Assembly: GCF_022267315.1 (NCBI RefSeq)
Contig: NZ_JAIKLE010000008.1
Coordinates: forward strand, 1 to 64,000
From: Maribellus maritimus
Lineage (GTDB): Bacteria > Bacteroidota > Bacteroidia > Bacteroidales > Prolixibacteraceae
Reading direction: 5' to 3'
DNA: 64,000 nt
This document shows positions 18,126 to 27,281 of this stretch, one piece after another (the first letter of the stretch is position 1; every line of letters starts with the position of its first letter). A model generated the notes under the pieces. It did not search any database, was not told where the DNA came from, and was given only the letters and a program-made list of their open reading frames with translations. The position numbers and the translations under genes are program-made.

Positions 18126-20351
18126 TTATTTTAAATAGGATGATGTCAGTTGATTAAATAACTCAATACTCCCCCACTCCTTATTTGGTTTTTGTCCCAT
18201 TTCCAGTTTAAGCTCGCCGCCATTTACAACGTCATCATGAGTAATCCACGGACCTTCCAGTGGTTTTCCGTTTAACCACGCTTTTTGAATATAAATGTGG
18301 TTTTCAGCATAATTTTCGGTTACAACTTTGAAATCATTTCCATTATCGAGGTGGATGGTTACTTTCTCAAAAACGGGGCTGCCAATAGTATAAATAGGCA
18401 AACCGGGAACAACCGGATAAAATCCCATAAAAGAAAACACGACAAATGCGGTCATTCCACCACCATCTTCATCACCGGGAATTCCAAAAATATTGTCAGG
18501 ATACCAGGCATTCAGCAACATTCGAATTTTTTTCTGGGTTTTCCAGGGTGAATCCGTAAAATTATAAAGGTACGGAATGTGAAAACTGGGTTCATTGCCC
18601 ATGGAAAACTGACCTACAATTCCGGTAAAATCGGGAAATTTCGCCCAATTGGCGTATTTACTTCGCCCTAAATCTTCCCGAAAAAGCTGGTCGAGGCGAG
18701 CTTCAAATATTTCCCTTCCCCCCATTAAATTCATCAATCCATCTACGTCGTGTTGTACCTGCCACAAATAGGTCCAGCCATTGTTTTCATCGTAATAATC
18801 ACGGCCGCCCATACCACCTGCCCATTTAGGGTCGATGTCAATCCATTTTCCGGAAGCATCTTTGGGCATAAAAAATCCTTTTTCTTCCCAATACAAATTT
18901 TTATAATTGTTGGCTTTTTCTGAAAACAACCTATAATCATCTTCCTTCCCCAACTCTTTTGCCAACTGGCCCAGTGCCCAGTCATCATAACTATGCCCCA
19001 GAGTAACAGCAACTGCCTGTCGTTTTTCAAAGGAATGAACCATGGGTTCCGTTTCTTCTTCGTCCGGGTGCAGGGCTGGATAATACCCGTTCTCGTGATA
19101 AAATGTATCCAGCGAACAGGCCGCACCATTTCGCCAGGGTAACATGGTTCCTTCCAAAGCATTTTTTTTCATCCCTTCATAGGCTTTTTCAAGGTCGAAA
19201 TCCAGTACGTTTTTCCGAAAACCATCCAGGAAAGATACTGTTGAGTGAAAGCCATTCATACAGGGATTCTCTCCCCACAGCAAACAAAACTGAGGTAACC
19301 AGCCACTTTGCTCATACATTCTAACGTACGAACTCATCATATCATTTTCAATATCCGGGTCAAGCAAAGCACGCAAAGGATGATGTGCCAGATAAGTATC
19401 CCAAATCCAGTCGTCAATATAAAAAGCCTGCTCGTCCTCATGTACTTTACCGTCGTAATTGCTGTAATATTTCCCGTCTTCGGTGATATTAACCATACGT
19501 TCGTATGTGCGATAAAAAGCGGTATAAAAGGTTCTCTTTTGCGCTTCTGTTCCGCCTTCCACTTCTATCTGGCTTAAACTTTCCGCCCAGGCCAAACGAG
19601 CATTTTCTTTTAATTTGTCAAAATCCCAGGCTGCAATTTCATTCTGAAGATTCTTTTTTGCCTGCTCCAAACTGATATAGGAAATCGCATATTTAAAATT
19701 TAAAGATTGATTATTTTCCGAAAATGCAAGAACAAGCTGTTTTCCATCTTCCAAAGTTTCCGAGGAATTTATTTTAGCATTAAATTCTCCGTAAACAAAG
19801 GCACTCATTCCATTAAAAGATTCTACTCCGGAAACAGCATTTCCACCTTCAAGTTTGAATGTTCCATTGTTGGCTATTGTATAATTTATCTTTGCTATTT
19901 CTGAATCCGGAAATTTTATTCTGAAAAAACCTGCTTTGGCTCCCGGCACAAACTCAAGTGTTGTGTTGTAATCCATCAACCAAACCGAATAATAATAAGG
20001 AGTTGCAGTTTCGTTTTGTTTTCCCCATTCTGACACCGGATTTGTTGTTTCTCCGGTAAACGGCATCAACCTGAAAAGTTGCCCGTTCCGGTGAGAAATC
20101 ATCGATAAAGGGAATGAAGTTATCTGGTCATCCAAATAATCTTCCCGGTTTGGATACATACGAATGGGCTGGTTTGGCAACTGCACGGTTGGCCGGGTTG
20201 GCTGTAAAATATGTCCTACTCCGCCAATATTCGGATCTACATATTTGACAGGATCAAAATGTTCTCCTGTTTGTTTTGTACACGAAAAAACAGAAAAAAG
20301 AATCATCAGAACAATTAAGAATTGTCCTGACTTAACATTCAATTGGTTCAT
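18126..20351 (-). CDS. GH92 family glycosidase (alpha-mannosidase type), lipoprotein
   Basis: 741 residues. The N-terminus has a lipoprotein signal ending FSVFSC. The early segment VDPNIGGVGHILQPTRPTVQ is the usual GH92 opening. GNEPSFHIPYLYN contains Glu587 in the position of the catalytic acid, and GDEDGGGMTAF contains Asp627 and Asp629, the acidic pair assigned as base. GH92 enzymes are Ca-dependent exo-acting alpha-mannosidases that cut mannose-containing glycans. The motif is complete, so activity is expected; the exact linkage cannot be told. It starts 34 bases after the GH51 stop, so the two glycosidases form an operon. Confidence 0.92.
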   Translation of the reverse strand: MNQLNVKSGQFLIVLMILFSVFSCTKQTGEHFDPVKYVDPNIGGVGHILQPTRPTVQLPNQPIRMYPNREDYLDDQITSFPLSMISHRNGQLFRLMPFTGETTNPVSEWGKQNETATPYYYSVWLMDYNTTLEFVPGAKAGFFRIKFPDSEIAKINYTIANNGTFKLEGGNAVSGVESFNGMSAFVYGEFNAKINSSETLEDGKQLVLAFSENNQSLNFKYAISYISLEQAKKNLQNEIAAWDFDKLKENARLAWAESLSQIEVEGGTEAQKRTFYTAFYRTYERMVNITEDGKYYSNYDGKVHEDEQAFYIDDWIWDTYLAHHPLRALLDPDIENDMMSSYVRMYEQSGWLPQFCLLWGENPCMNGFHSTVSFLDGFRKNVLDFDLEKAYEGMKKNALEGTMLPWRNGAACSLDTFYHENGYYPALHPDEEETEPMVHSFEKRQAVAVTLGHSYDDWALGQLAKELGKEDDYRLFSEKANNYKNLYWEEKGFFMPKDASGKWIDIDPKWAGGMGGRDYYDENNGWTYLWQVQHDVDGLMNLMGGREIFEARLDQLFREDLGRSKYANWAKFPDFTGIVGQFSMGNEPSFHIPYLYNFTDSPWKTQKKIRMLLNAWYPDNIFGIPGDEDGGGMTAFVVFSFMGFYPVVPGLPIYTIGSPVFEKVTIHLDNGNDFKVVTENYAENHIYIQKAWLNGKPLEGPWITHDDVVNGGELKLEMGQKPNKEWGSIELFNQLTSSYLK

Positions 20352-20385
20352 TGTATTTTTAATTTATAAGCTTTCCAATTCAGGC

Positions 20386-22329
20386 CTATAAATCTAATAC
20401 AAAAACATGAAATGATTCGGCTTCGATACTAATTTTCGGTGATTTTGAATCTAATGCAACTTCCTTTTCAACCGGTTTTACCAAAAACGGCTCGTCCAGT
20501 GTATTCTCATCATCAAGATTCGCTTTTAATGTAATCTGTTTTCCTTTTAAAACACTCGGTAGTTCTTTTAATTTGAAATCAAGTTCGACTTCCTTTTCCG
20601 ATTTTCCCGTATTTGAAATTTTTAGAATGAGCTGGTCATTATCTTTATCAGTAACCACACTGGCATAAATTCCATCCTGGCCAACTACATTTTCTCCATT
20701 CATTTTTACGTTTTGTACCGTTGTACCTTTGTATTTGCTATACAACTGCTGGACATAATAATTGGCTGATTTTACCGAACGCAGATTATCAAACCAAATC
20801 ATGTCGGGTTTCCATTGCCATGCATCAACATGTGCAAAAAGCGGAGCGTAAGTTGCTAAACGTACCACATCTGAATTTCTTTCAATTCCAGTTAAAAAGG
20901 AAGCTTCACAAAGCGCTGCATAGAATGAATTTTTCTTTTCGGGCTGAACATGGCAAGCATATTCCCCGGCAAAAACTTTTGGTCCTTTACGGCTATAATC
21001 ATCATAGCGATCTGCGTTTTGCAAAAACCAGTCTGGGTCTTTATAGTAATGCTCATCTACCAAATCAACGTCCATTTTTTTCATTTCGCCCCATAAATAA
21101 TCAAATTGCTCACCATCGGCAGAGGGCCCTGAAGAGCCAATAATTTGGATTTCCGGGTATTTCTCGTCCAATGCTTTTTGAAAAGCTTCAAGATGTTTTG
21201 GAAAAACCTCGCCCCATTGTTCATTTCCAATTCCGATGTATCTTAATCCGAAAGATTCCGGGTGTCCCATTTCTGCTCTCACTTTTCCCCATTTTGATGT
21301 TACCGGGCCATTGGCGAATTCGACTAAATCCAACGCGTCCTGAATATAAGGATCCAAATCGTCGACTGGGACACATTCATCGGTTATAAACTGGCATGCC
21401 ATTCCGCAACTCACTACCGGAAGTGCATCGGCCCCAAAATCTTCGCAAAGCTGAAAATATTCAAAAAATCCCAAACCGTAAGACTGAAAATAATCAGGCG
21501 TAAAACGATGTTGAAATACGTAATTCCAACGATTTTCGTTCACCGGACGATTTTCAACCGGACCAACTGAATTTTTCCATTGATAACGGGTTTCCAGATT
21601 ATTGCCTTCGATAATGCAACCCCCGGGAAACCGAAAAACTCCGGGTTTTAATTCGGCCAAAGCCTGTGCCAAATCCTTTCGCATACCATTTTCACGGTTC
21701 CTCCATGTTTCCGCCGGAAATAATGAAACATGTTCAATATCCAGTTCTCCCTGCGAAATCAAATCAACTCGCAGTTTAGCGTGTGCACATGTCTCCTTTG
21801 CTTGCAGTTCCAGTTTGTATTTTTCCCAGTTTCCTGAATTTATCTCTACTTCGCCACTTGCAATAATCTCATTGGCTGCTGAAATAATCTCGATTTTCAA
21901 TTTATTTTCATCCTTATTCACATTTTTAGCGTATAAACTCAGGTTATATTTCTTGTTTTTCTCAACTCCAATTCCACGAAAACCTTCATTTAACAATCCT
22001 GTTCCGGTAAGCAAACCGTCATTCAATAAGCGTGCATAATGCGGATTGCGGGAAAAAGGAGCTCCTTCAGTTTGAACAGATACTTTTCCATAAGTGAGCC
22101 ACCCCATAAAGGGTGAGTTTGGGAAATCGAACGAACGGTTTTTAATCAATTCGGCGTACAAACCTCCATCGGCAGCAAAATTTATATCTTCAAAGAAAAT
22201 ACCATACATATTCGGTGCAACCGTTGTTTCAGCCTTTTGTTGTTCGACTGTAATTTTTGCAGGTACCTGAGCAACCGACCAAATAGAAAAAAATAGAAAA
22301 GCAGGAATTAGGAATGATTTAGTTTTCAT
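20386..22329 (-). CDS. GH51 family alpha-L-arabinofuranosidase
   Basis: 647 residues with a signal peptide (MKTKSFLIPAFLFFSIWSVAQ). The N-terminal region has APNMYGIFFEDINFAADGG, standard for GH51. The catalytic acid is Glu370 in GIGNEQWGE and the nucleophile is Glu456 in FAGEYACH, both at the expected strand ends of the TIM barrel. A C-terminal beta-sandwich follows. The enzyme removes alpha-L-arabinofuranosyl residues from arabinan or arabinoxylan in the periplasm. It heads the GH51-GH92-S46 run and has a well-formed promoter 55 bases upstream. Confidence 0.94.
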   Translation of the reverse strand: MKTKSFLIPAFLFFSIWSVAQVPAKITVEQQKAETTVAPNMYGIFFEDINFAADGGLYAELIKNRSFDFPNSPFMGWLTYGKVSVQTEGAPFSRNPHYARLLNDGLLTGTGLLNEGFRGIGVEKNKKYNLSLYAKNVNKDENKLKIEIISAANEIIASGEVEINSGNWEKYKLELQAKETCAHAKLRVDLISQGELDIEHVSLFPAETWRNRENGMRKDLAQALAELKPGVFRFPGGCIIEGNNLETRYQWKNSVGPVENRPVNENRWNYVFQHRFTPDYFQSYGLGFFEYFQLCEDFGADALPVVSCGMACQFITDECVPVDDLDPYIQDALDLVEFANGPVTSKWGKVRAEMGHPESFGLRYIGIGNEQWGEVFPKHLEAFQKALDEKYPEIQIIGSSGPSADGEQFDYLWGEMKKMDVDLVDEHYYKDPDWFLQNADRYDDYSRKGPKVFAGEYACHVQPEKKNSFYAALCEASFLTGIERNSDVVRLATYAPLFAHVDAWQWKPDMIWFDNLRSVKSANYYVQQLYSKYKGTTVQNVKMNGENVVGQDGIYASVVTDKDNDQLILKISNTGKSEKEVELDFKLKELPSVLKGKQITLKANLDDENTLDEPFLVKPVEKEVALDSKSPKISIEAESFHVFVLDL

Positions 22330-22383
22330 AATGAAATATTTTTTTTCTTCACTTTAAAGTCTGTTAAGTTAAAATGCTTTTTT

Positions 22384-22414
22384 CAAAAATATCGGATTAT
22401 TTTTATTTTCCAAC
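22384..22414 (-). promoter_or_regulatory. Bacteroidota-type promoter for the GH51-GH92 operon
   Basis: On the minus strand, TATTTTTG at 22391-22384 matches the TAnnTTTG -7 element, and TTG at 22413-22411 lies 19 bases upstream as the -33 element. The GH51 ATG is 55 bases beyond. The 326-base gap between 22330 and 22655 contains this promoter and the terminator at 22573-22606; nothing else was recognised in it. Confidence 0.65.
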
Positions 22415-22572
22415 TGGTTTAATGTAAAAAGTACACTTTATATAAAACGATATTTAAAATCTCCAAGTATCATCGCTCTATTCGTAACAATCATTAGACA
22501 ACTTTTAATCCACCTTCTACATAAATTGATTTGTAAGCGGTAAAATATTTTCGGTTAAAATTCATACGGATA

Positions 22573-22606
22573 CAAAAAAGCGAAAAGAGTCCAAACTCTT
22601 TTCGCT
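22573..22606 (-). terminator. Rho-independent terminator of the DUF4251 gene
   Basis: A perfect 12-base stem (AGCGAAAAGAGT with ACTCTTTTCGCT) and 4-base loop; read on the minus strand it is followed by a run of Ts at 22579-22574. It lies 50 bases past the stop of the gene ending at 22656. Confidence 0.88.
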
Positions 22607-22655
22607 AAATCTCAATCAATCAATTAAGCAATTTTGAAATCACTATCTTAAATTT

Positions 22656-23198
22656 TTATAAGGATCTTCCTTCATACACTCTTGAATTTTCTGCAGTAAC
22701 AAGGTCTCCGTCGAAAGTTAATCGCCCCGAACGCAATCCGGTCAATCTTGCCAGAGTTCCTCCTGAAGGGCCGATTGTCATGTTAACGTCGTAAATACCG
22801 ATTGGCGTCATAACGTTCATGCTTAGATAAAAAGCATTTCTCTTTTTATCTTCTTTTAAAACCCATTTGGTAATTTTTCCTTTTGCCGTTACACCACCAA
22901 CTCCGTTTGGCCCGTAGCCCCAGGGCGAACCAATTTGTATAATTGCCGTTGAGGAATCCACTTTAACAAAATTCAAATTTGAACTAACAGGATAAGTCAC
23001 GCCTCGTCTACTTTTCAGAAAATCCGATTCCAAAACAAAGTTCTTATTTTCAAGTAATTTTTTTGTCTCTTTGTACTGCTGCTCAGTTTTGGCTTTACGC
23101 TTTTCTTTTTTGGTCATTGTTGGCGCATCATTTTCAACCTGGGCAAAAACTAAATTTGAAAAAACCGCTAAAAAAACTATCAAAACATACTTTTTCAT
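22656..23198 (-). CDS. DUF4251 domain secreted protein
   Basis: The ATG at 23198 (180 residues) is chosen because AAAGGAGAT lies just before it; an in-frame ATG at 23216 precedes that ribosome-binding site. A signal peptide (MKKYVLIVFLAVFSNLVFAQ) precedes a Lys-rich helix and a beta-rich domain with IQIGSPWGYGPNGVGGVTAKG and GPSGGTLARLTGL, typical of DUF4251. The family is common in Bacteroidota and its function is unknown. It is a single gene with its own terminator. Confidence 0.85.
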   Translation of the reverse strand: MKKYVLIVFLAVFSNLVFAQVENDAPTMTKKEKRKAKTEQQYKETKKLLENKNFVLESDFLKSRRGVTYPVSSNLNFVKVDSSTAIIQIGSPWGYGPNGVGGVTAKGKITKWVLKEDKKRNAFYLSMNVMTPIGIYDVNMTIGPSGGTLARLTGLRSGRLTFDGDLVTAENSRVYEGRSL

Positions 23199-23410
23199 CT
23201 TTTTATCTCCTTTCAATAAAAAGATAACAAGTACTGTTCCATTTTTTATTTCAAAAGAACACTTTAAAATACATTAGCACGATTTAACAGATTTTAAATA
23301 TACACCATAACAAAATGGCAACCAGATGCTTCTCCATTAATATCCGGGAGATGTTTGAAAAAAAGTAAAAAATTAACCGGTAAAATTTCCAATTAAAAAC
23401 TAATTATAAA

Positions 23411-24754
23411 CTACAGCACCCACAAACTAATAAGCCAAACTGCAGTTGCAGACATAATCCCCATGGCCAGTGTGCCAAGGGTTTGAAGCTTGTATCCCTG
23501 TCTGACATTCATCCCGGTCATTTGAGTAACAACCCAGAAGTAACTGTCGTTGGCATGACTGGCAATAATTGAACCGGCTCCGATTGCTGTAACAACCAGG
23601 GCTCTTGCTGTTGGAGAATCCATTCCCAGCGAAGCTAAAAGCGGCGCCATTAAACTGGCAGTTGTAATAATGGCAACGGTACTCGATCCCTGTGCTATTT
23701 TAAGCGACAAGGCGATTATTACCGGTAACCAAATTCCTAAAGTCTGTGCACCTGAAAGATTGTTTTGGATAACCTCAGCAATTCCGGATGCCTGCAAAAC
23801 TTTACCAAACGCACCACCACTGCCGGTAACAATAATAATACTTGCGGCTGCAATTATCCCCTGTCCCAACCAACCGGTTGTTGACAGCATTTCTTTTGTA
23901 AGTTTTTTAGGAAGTAAAAAGGATAAGCCCACTCCTATGAGCAGGGCTACAGACGGCTGACCAATAAAATTTAAAATTTCAAACAAGTTCCCTTCTCCAA
24001 ACGGAATTGAAGGCAAGATGCTGACGGACCGAATTACGATTAAAATAATGGGGACAAAAACCGGCAATAACGATTTTACCAGCGAAGGGCTGTTTTTATC
24101 ATCAAATACTTGTTCTTTTTCGTCTTGTCCGCTATCCGTTTCTATTTGATGTTTTGAAGCTATTTTCAACGAAAACAGCCAGCCTGTGACTAACCCAATT
24201 AAACTAACCGGCAAACCGTAGAAAATAACCATTCCCAAATCGGCCTGTAAAATTCCAGCTGCTGCTACCGGACCGGGTGTAGGAGGAATCAACGAGTGAG
24301 TTACATACAAGCCCAGACTCAGGGCGATGGCAAGCATGGCAAGTGATATTTTTAATTTTTTTGAAATTGCTTTTGCCAGTGGAGAAAGAACAATAAACGC
24401 CGAATCGCAAAAAACCGGGATACTCACAATATAGCCTACAATACTCATTGCCAAAGGAACTTTTTTCTTTCCAACCAGTTTTAGTGCGCCACCCGCCAGC
24501 TTAAAGGCGCCCCCCGACATTTCCAAAAATTTTCCGATAATTGAGCCGGCCAGGATAACAATTCCGATGTAGCCAATTGTGCTTCCAAAACCATCATTTA
24601 CTGTTTCAACAACTTCTGTTAATGTCATTTTCCCCGACAAAACTCCAAAGCCAAAAGCTACTAAAATCAGAGATAAAAACGGGTGCCATTTCAAAACGGA
24701 GGTTGAAATAATGATAAAAACAATAGACAAAAGCAAAAGAATAATCAGCCACAT
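23411..24754 (-). CDS. GntP family permease (gluconate-type H+ symporter)
   Basis: The first ATG in frame is at 24754 (MWLIILLLLSIV), giving 447 residues; a TTG at 24793 would add 13 polar residues. The protein is almost wholly hydrophobic, with 12 or so membrane segments, and contains GFGSTIGYIGIVILAGSIIG and IPVFCDSAFIVLSPL, both characteristic of gluconate and related sugar-acid permeases of the GntP family. It takes up an organic acid such as gluconate at the inner membrane. No gluconate kinase lies beside it, so the substrate is unknown. It is transcribed away from the DegT-type gene, after a 98-base gap. Confidence 0.88.
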   Translation of the reverse strand: MWLIILLLLSIVFIIISTSVLKWHPFLSLILVAFGFGVLSGKMTLTEVVETVNDGFGSTIGYIGIVILAGSIIGKFLEMSGGAFKLAGGALKLVGKKKVPLAMSIVGYIVSIPVFCDSAFIVLSPLAKAISKKLKISLAMLAIALSLGLYVTHSLIPPTPGPVAAAGILQADLGMVIFYGLPVSLIGLVTGWLFSLKIASKHQIETDSGQDEKEQVFDDKNSPSLVKSLLPVFVPIILIVIRSVSILPSIPFGEGNLFEILNFIGQPSVALLIGVGLSFLLPKKLTKEMLSTTGWLGQGIIAAASIIIVTGSGGAFGKVLQASGIAEVIQNNLSGAQTLGIWLPVIIALSLKIAQGSSTVAIITTASLMAPLLASLGMDSPTARALVVTAIGAGSIIASHANDSYFWVVTQMTGMNVRQGYKLQTLGTLAMGIMSATAVWLISLWVL

Positions 24755-24852
24755 AACAAAGAAATTTGGTTTAGCAATTTTTGAACTGTTCAAATATACG
24801 TTAAACCAAAGGTTTTATGCTATCTTGACGAGACAAATACACTTCCAGATTA

Positions 24853-26190
24853 CTAAAATGCTTCCCTGTTTTCATAAATTTTTGTAACGGCATTTACAAT
24901 ATCATCCATATCGTGTTTATTGCCAAGCAACATTCTCTGAGAAAAAATTACTGCCTCATCTGCCAGTTGGTCATTCCCGGGCAAAACATTTTCTTCCCGC
25001 CACTGTTTCAGTCGCTGTTCAGAGAACAAGCGTTTGTAGCCCTTTGAATTGAATGCTTCTTCAATGAGCCCGTCGTAATTTTGTCTGCCATAGCCCACTG
25101 AACAATGTACTCCCTCGGCACGTAATGCTTTAATAAATTGGTCGCGCGATACTTTTCCAAATTCTTCAGAAACAAAACGAAATGGATAAAGGTGATAAGC
25201 AGAACGGGCATCTTCAGTAACCAGTTTATACGGAACAATACCGGGAATTTCAGCCAGTCTCTCATCCAGATATTTTGCATTCTCCAGGCGGATGTCGGCA
25301 TCTCTTTTAATACGTTTCATCTGCGACAATAACATCAATGCCTGAATTTGCTGCATTCTGCGATTACTACCCCGAATCGGATAATCGGAAGTACGTTCCA
25401 CTCGTCCAAATGGTCGTCCACAGTTGTGGAATGAATAACACCGATCCATAATTTCATCGTCGTTTCCAACAATGGCACCACCTTCTCCGGTGGGTAGATT
25501 TTTAGAATTTTGAAAACTAAAGCAGCCTAAATCACCTAAAGTCCCTAGTTTTTTTCCTTTATACTCTCCCAGCCAGGCCTGGCACGCGTCTTCTATTACC
25601 TTTAAATCGTTTTTTTGAGCCACTTTATTTACTTCATCCATGTCAACCGGCAAACCATAGATATGAACCGGTAGAATGGCAGAAGTTCGATCAGTTATCT
25701 TCTCCTCAATCTTCGAAGGGTCTATCAGGAAAGTTTGCGGATCGGTGTCAACAAATACCGGAAGTGCTTTATTCATAAAAATAACATTATACGTGGCAAT
25801 AAAAGTATAAGGAGAAACAAGCACTTCATCTCCGGCATCTACACCCAAAACATGGGTAGCTACTAAAAGTGCTGTGGTACCACTTGCTGTAGCCAAACAA
25901 CGTTTTGTCCCCATCATCTGGGCATATTTTTGTTCAAACTCCTCAACATGTTCGCCACTACCGCGCCACCAACGCCCGCTTCGCAACATCTCGACGATAC
26001 CATCTTCAGCAGTTTTATCCCATACGGGCCACTCCGACCAGGCTCCTTTTCTTGCTTTTTCTCCGCCATACAGCGCAAGCTTCTTTGAACTTTCAAAACC
26101 ATAAGAAGAAAATGGAGCCGACAACATTCCCAGCGTGCCGGCAGATGCTGTTACTATCGCTTTCCGGCGGCTAATTCTGTAGTTTTTCAT
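24853..26190 (-). CDS. DegT/DnrJ/EryC1/StrS family PLP enzyme with Tat-type leader
   Basis: 445 residues. The first ~38 residues are MKNYRISRRKAIVTASAGTL and a hydrophobic stretch, a twin-arginine export leader. The enzyme domain has GTTALLVATHVL, VSPYTFIATYNVI, VEDACQAW and SFQNSKNLPTGEGG with Lys230, the PLP Schiff-base lysine. DegT enzymes are usually cytoplasmic and transfer amino groups to keto-sugars of nucleotide sugars or act as dehydratases. An export leader is therefore odd: either the substrate is a periplasmic sugar, or the leader is a membrane anchor. No sugar-nucleotide genes are adjacent. Confidence 0.85.
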   Translation of the reverse strand: MKNYRISRRKAIVTASAGTLGMLSAPFSSYGFESSKKLALYGGEKARKGAWSEWPVWDKTAEDGIVEMLRSGRWWRGSGEHVEEFEQKYAQMMGTKRCLATASGTTALLVATHVLGVDAGDEVLVSPYTFIATYNVIFMNKALPVFVDTDPQTFLIDPSKIEEKITDRTSAILPVHIYGLPVDMDEVNKVAQKNDLKVIEDACQAWLGEYKGKKLGTLGDLGCFSFQNSKNLPTGEGGAIVGNDDEIMDRCYSFHNCGRPFGRVERTSDYPIRGSNRRMQQIQALMLLSQMKRIKRDADIRLENAKYLDERLAEIPGIVPYKLVTEDARSAYHLYPFRFVSEEFGKVSRDQFIKALRAEGVHCSVGYGRQNYDGLIEEAFNSKGYKRLFSEQRLKQWREENVLPGNDQLADEAVIFSQRMLLGNKHDMDDIVNAVTKIYENREAF

Positions 26191-26392
26191 AAGGCTCGAT
26201 TATTGAGATTCCTATTTTTCTCAAGTTACGGAAAATTTAGGATCAAGCAAATGCGAGAAAAAAACAAACCTTAGTATTTCCAAACTACATTTATTTTCAA
26301 ACAAATAAATCTAATTTACATAAATAGAGAAACAACCACCAGGATTTGTATTTCAAGGTAAATAATAAGAAATTTAAAAAGAAAAAACAGTG

Positions 26393-27121
26393 ATGAATAA
26401 TTGGTGCGACCAGAAAAAAACAAAATTTTTTCCATTGTTGATTTTTGCAGCTTCTATGGGATTTTTAGAGGCAATTGTAGTGGTTTACCTGAGGGAGTTA
26501 TATTACCCGGATGGTTTCAAATTTCCTTTACAAATTTTTCCTCAATGGCTGATGGGAGTCGAAATTGTGCGCGAGTTCAGTACCCTTTTTATGCTTTTTG
26601 CTTTAGCCTGGGTAGCTGGCAAAAACTTTTTACAGCGACTTTCTGTATTTCTTTTTATTTTTGGAATTTGGGATATCTTTTATTACGTGGCGTTAAAATT
26701 ATTTCTTAACTGGCCTGAATCATTGCTAACCTGGGATATACTTTTTTTAATTCCGATAACCTGGCTCGGACCTGTACTTGCGCCAGTTATTTGTTCGACA
26801 ACAATGATTTTAATGACCTTTATTTTTGAATATTTCAGGCTGAAAAATAATTCGCACAAAATTAACCGGAGTGAATTGGGATTGATGATTGCAGGGGCGA
26901 CAATTATTTTTTTCACTTTTATATATGACCTTGGAAAAATAATTTTAAAGGATGATTATTTTCATTCTTTATTAAACGTAACAAAAAATGAAAATTTTAT
27001 TCAAGAATTTTCAGAATATGTCCCGGTCAATTTCCTATGGGGCATTTTTACTGCCGGATTACTGGTTATTTTTGCAGGAATATTTATATATATAAAACGA
27101 AATTTATACGCTAAATATTAA
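26393..27121 (+). CDS. Integral membrane protein of unknown function
   Basis: The ATG at 26393 (242 residues) follows a GTG that is not needed. The sequence has six or seven hydrophobic segments, including FFPLLIFAASMGFLEAIVVV, WLGPVLAPVICSTTMILM and FLWGIFTAGLLVIFAGIFIY. Segments are separated by short charged loops. No family motif was recognised. It is a lone gene, divergent from the DegT-type gene, and 160 bases before the histidine kinase on the same strand. Confidence 0.65.
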   Translation: MNNWCDQKKTKFFPLLIFAASMGFLEAIVVVYLRELYYPDGFKFPLQIFPQWLMGVEIVREFSTLFMLFALAWVAGKNFLQRLSVFLFIFGIWDIFYYVALKLFLNWPESLLTWDILFLIPITWLGPVLAPVICSTTMILMTFIFEYFRLKNNSHKINRSELGLMIAGATIIFFTFIYDLGKIILKDDYFHSLLNVTKNENFIQEFSEYVPVNFLWGIFTAGLLVIFAGIFIYIKRNLYAKY

Positions 27122-27281
27122 GGATTCGAAGGTAATACCAAACGAATATTAAAGAATCGAATTATATCGATATATATAACTTCCAAATTATTAACACAAA
27201 TTAAACAAGGCATTTTTATTTTTCTGCTAAATTTGCATCTTACTGAATAAGTCGGACGAAGTTGTGCGTTATTTTTAAGTG

